Of a DNA stretch of 64,000 nt, positions 12,301-22,904 are shown in pieces. A program made the position numbers and the translations under genes. Positions within the stretch are counted from its first letter, which is position 1, and each line of letters begins with the position of its first letter. Under the pieces are notes generated by a model that did no database searches, was not told the origin of the DNA, and worked only from the letters and a program-made list of their open reading frames with translations. Origin of the DNA: Hypomesus transpacificus (Eukaryota; Chordata; Actinopteri; Osmeriformes; Osmeridae); the NCBI RefSeq assembly GCF_021917145.1, contig NC_061076.1, positions 2,027,032-2,091,031 of the forward strand. Reading direction: 5' to 3'.

Positions 12301-13177
12301 GGAGAACCCTGAACTTGCCTTGACAACGATCAGGAAAACATGAGGTCCTGGAAGGCACAGAGAGATACTTCGGGATATCTCTGTCTTGACTAGGCATGGG
12401 CTGTCTTGAGCAGTGAAGTCACACCACCAGCCAGGGGTGTCCACTACGGTCACCCACCAGCCTGCCACCTCCCCTAGTCTTCTGGAACATGTAGTTCTCT
12501 CTTTGGTGACAAACTCCTCCCTACCCAAGATCATGTTCCCCACTGAGCTCTTCCCTGAGTTTCTCCCACCAACAAGGACTATGTTCAAGAGTGCCTTGGA
12601 CCCTTTGAAAAAAGACAGAGCGGTTTGTTCCCAGCAGAATCATACTTTATTTCTCAAATCATTTTGAGGGGGGGAAAAAATCAACAAATGGGGATTTTTA
12701 CAACTTGTTGTTTTTACTTTCTATCAAGTACATATATTGTAAATGTATTATCTATCCAGAACTTTTTAATATTATAATGACAATTGTTACTGCATACAGT
12801 CAGCATGTCCTTCTATAAGGAAGAGGACCCGTTAGAGAAAAAATAGTTTAAAAAGGGATTTGGATAGTCACTGTGGTAATGACGCTGTCTTCAAGGAGAA
12901 ACAGTCCAGCTGTCCGAGATCTCAGTTTGACTGATTTGTGACCTCACTCGCTAAAGTGATTTCAGAACCAGGTTAGATTATATGTTATCTGTTTGTCACA
13001 GTTTTGAAGACGGACCAACCATTAACAAATATAGATTTGGCCAACTGTTGATCTCAGTGTTGAGCTGGTTTTCCTTAAGTCTCTGAGAGATTTCAGACAG
13101 ATTCAAGAGTGGACCCTAAGGATGGCCAAATATCTTGATTACTTACCACAGCTTGCTGACATTTCTCCAGTAGTCAT
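9362..13177 (-). CDS. Triple-domain GIMAP/AIG1-type GTPase, fish type
   Basis: Exons on the - strand: 13177-13147, 12602-11916, 11804-11097, 11001-10330, 10185-9362. All introns are phase 1 and the model totals 2,922 nt (973 aa). The start exon encodes Met-Thr-Thr-Gly-Glu-Met-Ser-Ala-Ser-Cys. Exons 2-4 each hold one AIG1 GTPase domain with a P-loop (GGRNSGKSSVGN, GARGSGKSSTGN, GAKNAGKSSAGN), a DxxG switch (VVDTPGWW twice, VLDTPGCL) and the family's degenerate G4 position (TSSDW, SFGDW, TFGDW). Exon 5 adds ~274 aa with no P-loop, an acidic stretch and a heptad-like helix near the end. No signal peptide or clear terminal membrane anchor is visible. GIMAPs are immunity-associated GTPases that oligomerise on membranes; fish have expanded multi-domain forms. 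One domain per exon suggests growth by exon duplication. The precise paralog is not assigned. Confidence 0.88.
12603..13146 (-). other. Intron 1 of the GIMAP-like gene
   Basis: On the - strand it opens with 'gtaagt' and ends with 'tttcaaag', an AAG acceptor that is slightly off the usual YAG. The content is AT-rich with no recognised repeat or exon. Confidence 0.6.
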
Positions 13178-13660
13178 TTTTCTTTTCTAATCTGTGACAA
13201 GTTTTCTGTAGTGAAATAAAATGCTTGCCAAATGTAGTCCAAACCTATAAAGAAAACCAAACAGCAAATCTTTTCCCATTGTCCTGTCCTATGGGTCCTT
13301 AACACAAACATTCCTCATCAGGTTGCTGTAAGTCTGCAAAGGAGCTAACTTAGGGGCGTTTTCTGACATTTATGATTTAATGAGTCTGAAGGTTGACAGC
13401 AATCAGCAATTTTACACAATAAACTATCCGTCAATAGCAGTATCTTTAACACAGGAATTATAATCCCCTCTGAGTCAGCAGTTATATTTAACAACATAGG
13501 GAGGTGTAGGGAAGGAAAGTAACTACGGAAGGAAGTTTCTCCTTGGGCTTTATTCATATTTTTTATTTTATCAAAAAATATGACATAATCAACATTGCAT
13601 AATTTTCATCTCAAGGCTATATGCACAGGACAGTGATACGTATTCAGGTGTTGCACCGAT

Positions 13661-14115
13661 CTGGATTCATGTTTTCTGATTTGGAGTCATCACAGTGCCA
13701 GTACAATAGAAGTCCCCAAACAATTTTTGAGGTTTAACTCCTTTTATGAAGTAGTTATAGTGGGGTCACATATTCTGACGGCTGTCAGATATGGTGACCT
13801 CTGTGGTACTGGCTCTGTGATGACTCCAAATCAGAAAACATGAATCCAGATTAGTGTGAAGGGATGAACCCCAAACCATCTTTCGAAATTTTAACTCCTT
13901 TGTGAAGGAGTTACGGTGGGGTCACACATTATTTTGTTTTGGGTCACACATTCTGACGAGCGTCAGAAATGGTGACCTCTGTGTTACTGGCTCTGTGATA
14001 ACTCCAATTAAGAAAACGTGTCCAGATTAGTGTGAAGGGACTACCGCAAACCATATTTTGAGGTTTAACTCCTTTATTAAGCAGTTACAGTGGGGTCACA
14101 TATTCTGACGGCTAA
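13661..14115. repeat. Hairpin-rich repeat (nested palindromes, partial tandem copies)
   Basis: Arms 13661-13704 and 13806-13849 are inverted copies matching at 43 of 44 positions around a ~100-bp loop. The loop holds a second palindrome (13764-13799, ggtcaca...tggtgacc). Degenerate direct copies follow to about 14115, including the perfect hairpin aactcctttgtgaaggagtt (13893-13912). There is no coding potential. It resembles a foldback/MITE-type or palindromic satellite element; I cannot name the family. Confidence 0.8.
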
Positions 14116-14429
14116 GATAAGATACAATTTGAAAAAATGCAATTAAATCGCCAGAGTATTATATAACGAACAAAACTAATTTGCTGTTTGAATTTACAAA
14201 TAACATTACAATTTATGTGGAGGAGAAAGGACGCCTCCTACAGGTAGCATACTCGGTATTCCAGTGACTTCTTCCTGTGTAGGAGATTGTACTGGCTCCT
14301 CCCACTGTTATACCAGAGCCTGGTTATACCACTCTGTTTGAGTAACCCTGTGCAGCTGTAGGTTGGAGAGCAACAAACAAAAATATTTTTGTCGAGGATA
14401 CGGAAGTATCTAAAGACAGTTAAAAAGCT

Positions 14430-15250
14430 ATGAGTGTACAAGTCAAAGTCGAATACTGGTACGTCGTTTTTAATTTCCACAGATGAATGGTTTGCTAAAT
14501 CAGCTTGCTAGCTTAATTGCTACTTGACCGGCTAACTAGCCCACACTGTTACTGTACGCTAGCGGCTAGCTCCATTTGTTGGCTTTTCACCTTTCTGACA
14601 CTTGCATTGTCTTTTCTAATGCTGCTGGTTACAATCTGCAACTGTCAGTATGGCTACATATTGTTCCTAGGTAAGATACGTTAAATGGGCAGTTGCATTT
14701 TCCTCAATTAGTAACGCAACAACGATTTATGCGTTTGTATTTTAAGCGGCGGATGAGGCTACGGACCCCGCTATCAAGAGCTCGCGCGGGTGGTCACCGC
14801 CGAGTTCACTGAGGCGGAAGTGGTCGGGGTTGTTGGGAGACAAGGTAAATTAGATTAAAAAAATAAAAGAAACGTTTGTACATGTTCTCACCACCCTGTC
14901 CAAATATGAGTTGTTGCCTTCAAGCGATCAGCTGTTATGCCACCGTACAATAAAGTAGGCTAAATTTGCTTTTACAATGTATCAAATAATTACTCTTTCG
15001 TTTTTTACAGGTAGCTTTGAGATTGAAATCAATGGGCAGCTGGTCTTCTCTAAGCTTGAGACAAGTGGCTTCCCATACGAAGATGATGTAAGTAACTATG
15101 GTATTCTATATTTGTGTGTGTGACAGACAGTCCAATCTTTAAAACGTTGCACTATTTGCCTAACAGATCATGGATGCCATCCAAAAAGCCCACGATGGAA
15201 AGCCAGTGGAGAAGGTCACCAAAAGCCGGCCACCTTGTGTCATCTTATAA
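14430..15250 (+). CDS. selenow2: Selenoprotein W2-type, upstream tandem copy
   Basis: Exons 14430-14458, 14747-14844, 15011-15087 and 15167-15250 give a 95-aa protein. It starts [12 protein letters not shown], then an in-frame TGA (14754-14756) read as selenocysteine, then [13 protein letters not shown], and ends RPPCVIL. The Cys-Gly-Gly-Sec motif is the CxxU redox centre of the thioredoxin-fold Rdx family that includes selenoprotein W, small cytosolic thiol-redox proteins. Intron 1 splits the Cys codon (TG/C). A SECIS-like hairpin sits at about 15460-15530 in the 3' UTR. Downstream identity with the second copy ([31 protein letters not shown]) supports function. The UGA is not read as a disabling stop because of the SECIS and the conservation after it. 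The a/b suffix is left open. Confidence 0.93.
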
Positions 15251-15461
15251 ATCACATCTCCTTTAGCTGCAACCTGTAACATGCTGATGAAAGGACAGCG
15301 TGGCCCAATCACCATCACCTCTCACCTTACTGGTACACGTAGGGTTTGTAGAGGACTCCACATGTACAACACCAGCAAAGTTACAGCCTGAGACCACTGT
15401 AACCACTGCATGGTAATATAAAGATCTGTTGTGCCTTCTCTCCTCTCTAATCCCATTACCT

Positions 15462-15532
15462 TATTGCCGGAGATGAATGACTACTGTATCCTAAAGGTTA
15501 AAGGTTATGGTATGAGGCCTGTCCCGGTACTC
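15462..15532 (+). promoter_or_regulatory. SECIS element of the upstream selenow2 gene
   Basis: A 3'-UTR hairpin with SECIS hallmarks: 5' quartet ATGA (15477-15480); an 11-bp helix TACTGTATCCT (15482-15492) with AGGTTATGGTA (15502-15512), with G-T wobbles and one mismatch; an apical loop beginning AAA; and a 3' TGAG (15513-15516). A lower stem can form from TGCCGG and CCGGTA. It lies about 230 bases past the stop codon. SECIS elements recruit SBP2 and EFSec to recode UGA. Confidence 0.85.
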
Positions 15533-16020
15533 AGTCTATGGGATAAGAGGCAGGGGAGAGGGTCTTTGTTGGATGGGCTGATAGGTTGGGGGTGAACTTC
15601 TAGAAAATTCTTAAGCCTCATTGCCTGGCATGCAGTTACTGTTTGATTATCGGTCCATTGTTTTCTTCAGGATTAATTTCTCAACAAGCTATAGGAATGC
15701 AAAAAATATAAGGTATATCATGTATGTTTTTGCAACCTTGACTATGCCACGTTGCCATGATTTTAAGATGGGTCAAAATGCTTACCACGCTGTCTTCTGA
15801 CAACTAAGTGGTACTCTTAGTTAATTGCTAACTTAACTATTATTGATTATTAAAAGGGAGTTAACTTTTCTGAGTATGCAGGTCTAATGCAATATCCAAA
15901 CCGTGTAAACATTAATATGTTAACTCTTAAACTTGAAATGTTAATGCCACAAAACAAGTTGTACATTTTATACCAACTAAGTAGCTGTTGAATTTATTTT
16001 GTGACTTGCTGTGCTCTGTA

Positions 16021-16115
16021 GAAGTGCTCAGACATGCAAATGGTTCATCAGTGGCAGTTGTGAAGACCACCACTCACTGTTCTTTCTGCTTCCGCTATGA
16101 AACATCCGCTGCTGT
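16021..16115 (+). promoter_or_regulatory. Conserved 3'-UTR block, copy 1
   Basis: About 85 bp beginning near 'gacatgcaaatgg' and containing 'gaagaccacc', 'ctcactg' and 'aaacatc' is repeated with roughly three-quarters identity at 18410-18500, downstream of the second selenow2 gene. It lies past the SECIS and before an AATAAA at about 16682, so it is probably 3' UTR. A short open frame crosses both copies, but differences are not concentrated at third codon positions, so I do not call it coding. Confidence 0.55.
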
Positions 16116-17122
16116 TTGTACGCACAGATCATCCTTGCAGAATACTGTAATATTTGTCTATTCTGGGCAGGCAATACTGCTGGCATTAAATGAAGTTATT
16201 TATCTAATGCCATCGTCTGATATGTATTTATTTATTGTGTATTTAATGTTTTGTCCTCACGATAGGATAGATTGAGTTCAAATGAATGTTGGCATGGTTT
16301 CTGCATTCATATGCAGCTGATCGGATCACTAATTTGTTTACTAACATTTTCATAATCAAAATCAATAGGACGTGTTGGTAGACAACAGGTACACCCACAA
16401 GAAGCACCTTCCCTCCCTAAGCTGTTGAACATGTTTTCCTGGTAATGGCTCCCTTGGCCATTTGGTAATATCCAAATGAAGACACACAGCCACTGTCACA
16501 TGTTCAATCCTCTCCCTGAAAGGAGCATAGAGACAGCCATGGTAACAGCCACCAGGACACAAGAGACCTTAAACAGAAAAGGTTTCTGTGAATTTCATAT
16601 CTTGCACCTGCAATGACTGCACTGCTGACTACAGCAGCTCAACTTCAAACTACATTTTACAGTTATTGAATCTTAAGATAACAATAAAAACTGTCATGAA
16701 GTAAAACTTTTTGAAGTAGGCCTACTTGTATTTACTTAATTGTGTAATGGATTCCTCACCTTCATATATAATTAAGTAGAGGTGTATGTTGACAGCTTCA
16801 CTGTGATCAAATCCCTGTGTATCTTTAGAGCTAGCACACAGGTCTGCTCGAGACGTTTATAAACTGTTCAATTGAATTGTGACAAAAATTACTTTAAACA
16901 TTTTCAAATACTATATTTCGACTTTTTATCAAAAACGTTATCTTGGTAAATAAGTTTTGCCCTGTCATGATTGTGATGACACAAACGACCTGTTTTGTTT
17001 AAACGGGTGTGGTTCCTATAAGATCTCTTCCTCCTCGCACTTTGGAACAGTGGAATAGATTCAACAACAGAGAATTGTTGGGACTAACGCAACTGCACAA
17101 GGGAGAATCAAGATATTTAACC

Positions 17123-17976
17123 ATGGGTGTGATAATCAAAGTGGAATACTGGTAAGGGGTTTTGTCTTTGGAGCCATTATTATTAATCTAAATCAACCGT
17201 GCCTGTTGGATTCCTTGGTTTTAGGATTAATTGTTCTGTTACACTTTCTTGCTACTAGCTCATAGTAGATCTTTGGAACGTAGCCAGTAGCCTAATGTGA
17301 TTGTTATTTGGGTGATTTTGTCGTTGAACCTGGAATGTCAAGCTGTCCTGAAGTGCTTGGTGTTGGTGCTCTGTTTCCTCAGTGGTGGATGAGGGTACGG
17401 GCCCCGCTATCAGAAGCTTGCGCGTTCTGTCAAAGCGGAGTTCCATGAAGCAGATGTGTCTGGTTTCGTGGGAAGGAAAGGTAGGGACATTGGCCGGGTT
17501 TCCCAGATTCGTTAAGAAGCTCTTAACGCTAAGAGCTTCTTAGGAACGTTCTAAGAGCGTTCTAGAGCGTGTAGTGACTGGAAATTCTGTAAGCGTTCGG
17601 TTATTTTCTTCTTATAATAATATCAACAGTTATTTTACTTCACATATATTCCAAGAATATGTCTCGCATATATTCATGATTAAGAGTGTTTATTGATGAC
17701 TTACTATGTTCAATTTGAACTGTTGTTTCCACAGGGAGTTTTGAGATTGAAATCAATGGGCGTGTGGTGTTCTCCAAACTGGAGACAAAAGGCTTCCCAT
17801 TGGAACATGACGTGAGCAACCTCACCCTTTCACATTGCAAACAGTGAACATTCCTGTTTGGCTTTTAAAATCGTATATTTTTATCCCCGCAGGTGAGGGA
17901 GGCTATCCAAAACGCTTTCGATGGCAAGCCTGTGGAGAAGATCACTAAAAGCCGTCCGTCTTGCATCATTGTTTAA
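17123..17976 (+). CDS. selenow2: Selenoprotein W2-type, downstream tandem copy
   Basis: Exons 17123-17151, 17383-17480, 17735-17811 and 17893-17976 have the same four lengths (29, 98, 77, 84 nt) and phases as the copy 2.7 kb upstream, again 95 aa. It starts [12 protein letters not shown], then an in-frame TGA at 17390-17392 as selenocysteine, then [13 protein letters not shown], and ends RPSCIIV. It has the same CxxU redox motif and thioredoxin-like fold family. A strong SECIS hairpin follows at about 18165-18242. The identical architecture shows local tandem duplication; differences spread through the protein indicate an old duplication with both copies retained. The start codon sits in a good context (accATGg). 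Confidence 0.93.
17506..17575. repeat. Palindromic repeat fragment in selenow2 intron 2
   Basis: Arms TAAGAAGCTCTTA (17513-17525) and TAAGAGCTTCTTA (17530-17542) can pair with a 4-base loop; a second weaker inverted pair (aacgttct / agagcgttct) follows. It looks like a fragment of a dispersed MITE-type repeat inserted in the intron of the downstream gene only. Confidence 0.6.
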
Positions 17977-18162
17977 CTCGGCCTCCCCTCCAGTCTCTGA
18001 CCCGCAACACTCAGGTCCTGCTGTCCTTCTGGTCCTTCAGACGGGGGCTAGACGAATCAGTGACGCACATCCGTCTGATTCAGCTCCATGTTTAGGCCAT
18101 ACAGAGGTAGAGTAGCTTCTACGTGTTATACTGGAGATCTCCTGTCCCCTCTCTGATCCCAT

Positions 18163-18243
18163 CACGTTGCCCCAGGACGTTAATGATTACTATAGCCTAA
18201 AGTTGAAAGGTGATGGTATGATGAGAAGATGTCCTGGCAACTC
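18163..18243 (+). promoter_or_regulatory. SECIS element of the downstream selenow2 gene
   Basis: Lower stem GTTGCC/CAGGAC (from about 18166) pairs with GTCCTGGCAAC (ending about 18242). The 5' quartet is ATGA (18183-18186); the upper helix is TACTATAGCCT with AGGTGATGGTA; the apical loop starts AAA; the 3' quartet is TGAT (18219-18222). This is a textbook SECIS layout and aligns base for base with the element of the upstream copy, with compensating or wobble changes in the stems. Confidence 0.9.
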
Positions 18244-18409
18244 GTAGTCATAGGATCAGAGACTGGGAAGAGATTCTTCATCAGAAAGGGCAGATAGTTG
18301 TGACTGGTAAGTGCCTTGTTTCCTCTCACTTTTAAACTGAAATGTCATTATCATTGGATCGAGTCACACACTTAACGTTGACTCACTGTAAATGTAATCC
18401 AAATCAAGT

Positions 18410-18502
18410 AAAAGTTGTAAGACATGCAGATGGATCTTTAGTTGAGGTTACGAAGACCACTGCTCACTGGTCTTTCAGCTCCCACTATAAAACATCAGAA
18501 AT
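18410..18502 (+). promoter_or_regulatory. Conserved 3'-UTR block, copy 2
   Basis: Partner of the block at 16021-16115: shared 'agacatgca.atgg', 'gaagaccac', 'ctcactg', 'tctttc', 'aaacatc'. It lies between the SECIS and AATAAA at about 18593, inside the likely 3' UTR. The function is unknown. Confidence 0.55.
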
Positions 18503-18599
18503 CATACGCACACAGATTGAGTCACATTAAGGTTTTTGATTGACAATATTGCAGAAGACAACTGTTTGTTTACTCAGGCCAGTACATATACATAATAAA

Positions 18600-21500
18600 T
18601 GTATACAATTAATATTATAATAAAATGATTGAGTATTTAAACTACAATTTTCCTGTTGCTATTGACATTGGTTGTCTTGTCCAGTTTTGCATCGTTCATA
18701 TTGGCATGCACTACAACTTCTAAACACTTAATTAAGTAGTTTAACAATAGAGGGGGATACAGAAATAAAGCAGTTTTCAGTTGTGTTTTTAAAAGCCGGT
18801 CTTATCTCAATCGTAATGTAATGAAAATAGCATACCTATAGTCAATTAAATGTTACTTTTATGATTTATCTTTATTCTGCTATGCATAATGGAACGTGTT
18901 TTATATCATTAGTATTGTTAGATTAGTCTTCTAATAACACCGATGAGGCTTCTGAGAAGTAGGGGTGGTTAATAAGTAGTCTAATTGACATACTAGAATT
19001 AGGAGGGTCCAGGGTGCAGCCCCTGGTGACTGATGATAATTCATGCAAGTCTGCACAGGTGAAAAACTGATAGAGGCTCAGTTTTACAGACACCCCACAG
19101 CCCCTCTCTATACCAAGGAGGTTAGAAAGACTAAATGCTTCCCCCCCTAACATACATGTCAAAATAAGCACAATAACCTCCCAATAAGAATGAATATGTA
19201 AAAACGAGGCATTTCAAAATACACATTTTCTTAAGGCTAATAAATAGGGTTTTCAGCCATTTTCATCTGATAATATCCAATATTTTATTCCCCTTTATGT
19301 GCACTATGTACATCCAACTTATCCTTCCATTTCTTAAATTCCAGTATTTTCCCCCTGTGTTCATTGACGTCATAATTAGTTGCAACACACTCTAAATGGT
19401 CCAATGGTTACCCAGATAGGCGTCACCTGATGAGGTTCAGAGAAACATCTCTCTTGTCTGCAGTGTGTCATCTCCCCTCTCAATACCCTAATGCCAGTTT
19501 TCAGAGCCTTGACAACACCAGCAGAGAGAGAGGGAAATAAAACACCAACTGTAAATTATAAATATTAAATTATTATGTAAAACTACTGTTCACATTTCGA
19601 TTTCAACTTGAATAATTAATTGAACGTATCAAAATGACTCTTCCGGCTATGCAGAGACATAAGAGAACACGGTGAGAAGTGTGGTATGGTCCCCTCCCTG
19701 TGGTGAGAGCGGGAGGGCCTGCTTGGTTGATAGTTCTGTAGAGAGCACGGGCATATGGGCACCATAGATAGCCCTCCTTGGTTTGATGATAACAGACCAT
19801 TGCCATGGTTAAGTTCGAGTTCTCTCTTGACTATTTACATTTGTTATATCTTTATTTGATCAGTACAATTCACTTTTTTCATTTACCTTTTTTTATTTTA
19901 TTAAAATGCTCAACTTTTCAAAACCTGCATGCAACAAAACATTAAAAAAAGACATTGTTTTTGGGTGTGTGTTTGTATTTACAGACTGAACTTGATAATG
20001 TTATACATTTCCAGTGGATATTTGTCAATACTACAAGTGTTTTACTGTAAAGTATTTGTTCCTTACTGAATACCATAAAAGAAGAAATGGTCCACTGAAT
20101 ACCATAAAAGAAGAAAATAAAAGACCTGTCAGTATTAACATTTGTTAAGAGAATATGGGCGGACTCCTTTCCTTATCAGACAGGCCTCTGGCAAGGACGA
20201 ACACACGCTGTACTCTTTTCAATGTTCCTGATAGGTATAGAGTTACATTCTGCATAATGTAACTTATCAAAAGTTGACATTAAACCACAAGAGTGAAAAA
20301 TACTGACAGTTTTTCAGTCAGAAACAAGAAAAATCGAATTATCCACAAATGAAGAATGCATTTTACACCCATTTTAATGGCCAACCTTGAAACTACTGTA
20401 CAAAAGTCAAGTTTCTGTCTCAAATTAGAGGAGCAGACAGACTATTCCCTTCTTGTTCAGAATTCATGTCCTCTAGAAACCCATTCATGTTGTATGTATT
20501 CGTTTCACGTGTTCCAGTTGCATTACATTTCCCAGTGTTTGAGGACTTAAGTATCTGTCTTAATGAGAGTGACCACATGGTACAGCCTGAAGCCACTGAG
20601 GTTGAAGGCGACAATCAACATGGATTCTCATCCTATAACTGCAGTCTTGAACATACGAGGATGGAAGCTGTTTGTGGGAGAGGAAAAAAAAAGTGATCTA
20701 AACTTGTTCACAATATTCATGTCGAGGGGGGGGGGGGGGGGGAGGGAGTCCCCATCGCCTCTCAGAAGGGAATCCTCAGGGTGTAAACAAGATGACATAA
20801 GCAGTCAAGGTGCCCTCCTCCAGATATTGACCGCCCCCCCTTCTGGACCTCTGAGCCTCCCTCGGACACAGTGATGCTGCCCCGCTGGTCCATACAGGTG
20901 GCTCTCTGACTCTGCATTCTGCCTTGGCCCCCGTCCAAGCAGAGAGGGTGGAGGGAGGAGAGCAGGGCTGGGATATCCCAGGGTCAAGGTGTCTGGCGTC
21001 GATAGGCCTGGTTGTCTGTAGATCAGGCCTTATCTCCCCCGGCCCCCTGGGTAACGAGCTGCCTGAAGCTTGAGGGGAGCTGTGTTTTCTTGGTTGACGT
21101 AGCTTCATGTGGGTGTTCCCTCAACTGCCCAATCTCTCTCTGGTTTCCATCAGTCTCGGGTCACTCTATCATTGGGTACGGCGACACGGTGATCGAACTT
21201 CTCCTTGGCCCAGAGAGCAGGCTCGGATACCTGTGTACAGGTAAGGGTGTGGCCTTTAGCCTCCTGGCTAGGGTCATTCTGTCGTGCTTCTGGGGGTGTT
21301 TGGGGGGCTTTGTGGAGGTCAAGGACAGGTGAGGAAAAAGGAGGATTTGCAAAGAGAACTACTGAAAGCTTTATTTAACTTCAACGTGACAAACAAGCTA
21401 TTTATTAAGAGACTGTGTTGGATTTGGAAAATCATTTGAAAAAGTATTAGTTCTTAGCAGGTGAAGAATAAGCAGTGAAGCGGTGAACAATTTTAAGATT

Positions 21501-22651
21501 ATTCCAGTGTATGTATTTTCTTCTTTTTTTTTTACCAACCTGTCAATGTAATGTCCTACATTTAAAAAGAGTAAAAAAAACAAATTGAGCTCAAACTTAA
21601 GCTAGTTCATTTAATTTAAACTTGTCATTGCTGAGGAGGTACAACAACAGTACCACAATTCTTTCAATAATTTCTTTAGGTATGAAATGTGTCAAAAGTT
21701 GACAGTTGACTTTACCCGCTCAAGTCAGTTGAGCGTGTTGAGTTCTAGCTGTCAGACAGCAGAAGCAGGGTCTCCTTATCTCTCCTTTCAATAACTGCTG
21801 TTAAACTGTGAGGTCAGAATATATTGTATAGTGATGACATTCATACTGAAGACATAGCCGAGTAGTGTATCAAATTTGCACATATTTGTTTTAGTCACTC
21901 GTTGGAAAGTACTGGTTGACCTTGGATAAACTGGAAATGTATCTAAGTATGCATCAAGTCTGATGCTAAATCCTGCTTTTGATCCTATTACATTGAGAAA
22001 CAAATGAAAACAAGTTTTTTAAAGTTTGGGGTACGTTGTTGTTCATCTACATGTAAGAATACATAGAGAAATGTTTTACGGTGATGGTGGCGTAGTGACC
22101 CACTGTGCTGACGAACCAAGGGGCTCCGCAGCTTCTACTGGAAGGAGGGTGTAACCCAAGAGATAAGGCAATGTGCTTCTCCACGCACAGAGATGGTCAC
22201 ACCGTCTTGATGGCTGCCTGTTATCTTCCAGGAGCTGAGGGGCTGAGCGCGTCTCTCAGGGGCCACGACACCAGATGGCGCTATCTTGATTGTAGGGGCC
22301 TTAGTGTTTTCAGATCTGTGCTCTCAGGCATCTGCGGTTTCTGTTAGGTACCAAACTGAACCTCATCTGTTCGGTTAAAAGGGTTTAATCTGAGGAGCTG
22401 AGGAAAGAATGTCTCCCTTTATTTGACTCCATTATTTTTTCTACTAAAGCAATTACTGGAAGGACTCTAGACTCAGAAGGTCACCCAAGGAAGATGGGCT
22501 CCATATTTATCATAAATCTATTAGCAACCTGTATGATTGATCTGTCAATGTGAGAATGTGCCTACTTTTGTCCTTGAAAGTCTTTATTTTCTTTCCCCTC
22601 CAGACTTAATACATGTTTTTAAATTATTTGTCCTTTCGGTTGACTTTCCAG
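18600..22651. other. Intergenic, ~4 kb without a recognised gene
   Basis: Mostly AT-rich with a GC-richer island at about 20750-21330. It contains a short direct duplication near 20065-20118 (tgaataccataaaagaagaa twice), a 17-base G run at about 20726-20742, and an exon-like segment 21154-21240 flanked by 'ccatcag' and 'gtaagg' that I cannot assign. The right part should hold the promoter and first exon(s) of slc4a1. Confidence 0.5.
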
Positions 22652-22731
22652 GGTGTGCACAAGCTTGACTAAAAGGACTGACGACAAAAGCTCTGAGACA
22701 CACCAATGGAAAACGATCTGTCTTTCGGACA
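22652..22731 (+). other. Possible 5'-UTR exon of slc4a1
   Basis: Segment bounded by 'gactttccag' and 'gtgggc', upstream of the coding start at 22905 and full of stop codons. It fits a non-coding leader exon, but only splice-site appearance supports it. Confidence 0.35.
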
Positions 22732-22904
22732 GGTGGGCAAAAATATGTTCAGTGAATTATAGCATTGTATTTAGGTATTCCAGTATCAAAGTGACATGCC
22801 TCAAGACATTTGCATGTAACTCCAAAATGTGTTTAGTGCATCCTCAAAGACCTTCCATTTGTTTTGTTTTGTTCTTTCCTGCTAATCTCATCCAGGACAA
22901 TGAC

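Noticed and set aside
15988-16275. 95-codon frame over the conserved 3'-UTR block, with a partial match at 18342-18530
   Set aside because: The frames overlap a block shared by both genes, but substitutions are as common at first and second codon positions as at third; no start context or splice sites.
14754-17392. TGA codons in the second exons of the two selenow2 genes as pseudogene stops
   Set aside because: They fall exactly at the selenocysteine of CxxU, the frame is conserved afterwards in both copies, and SECIS hairpins follow.
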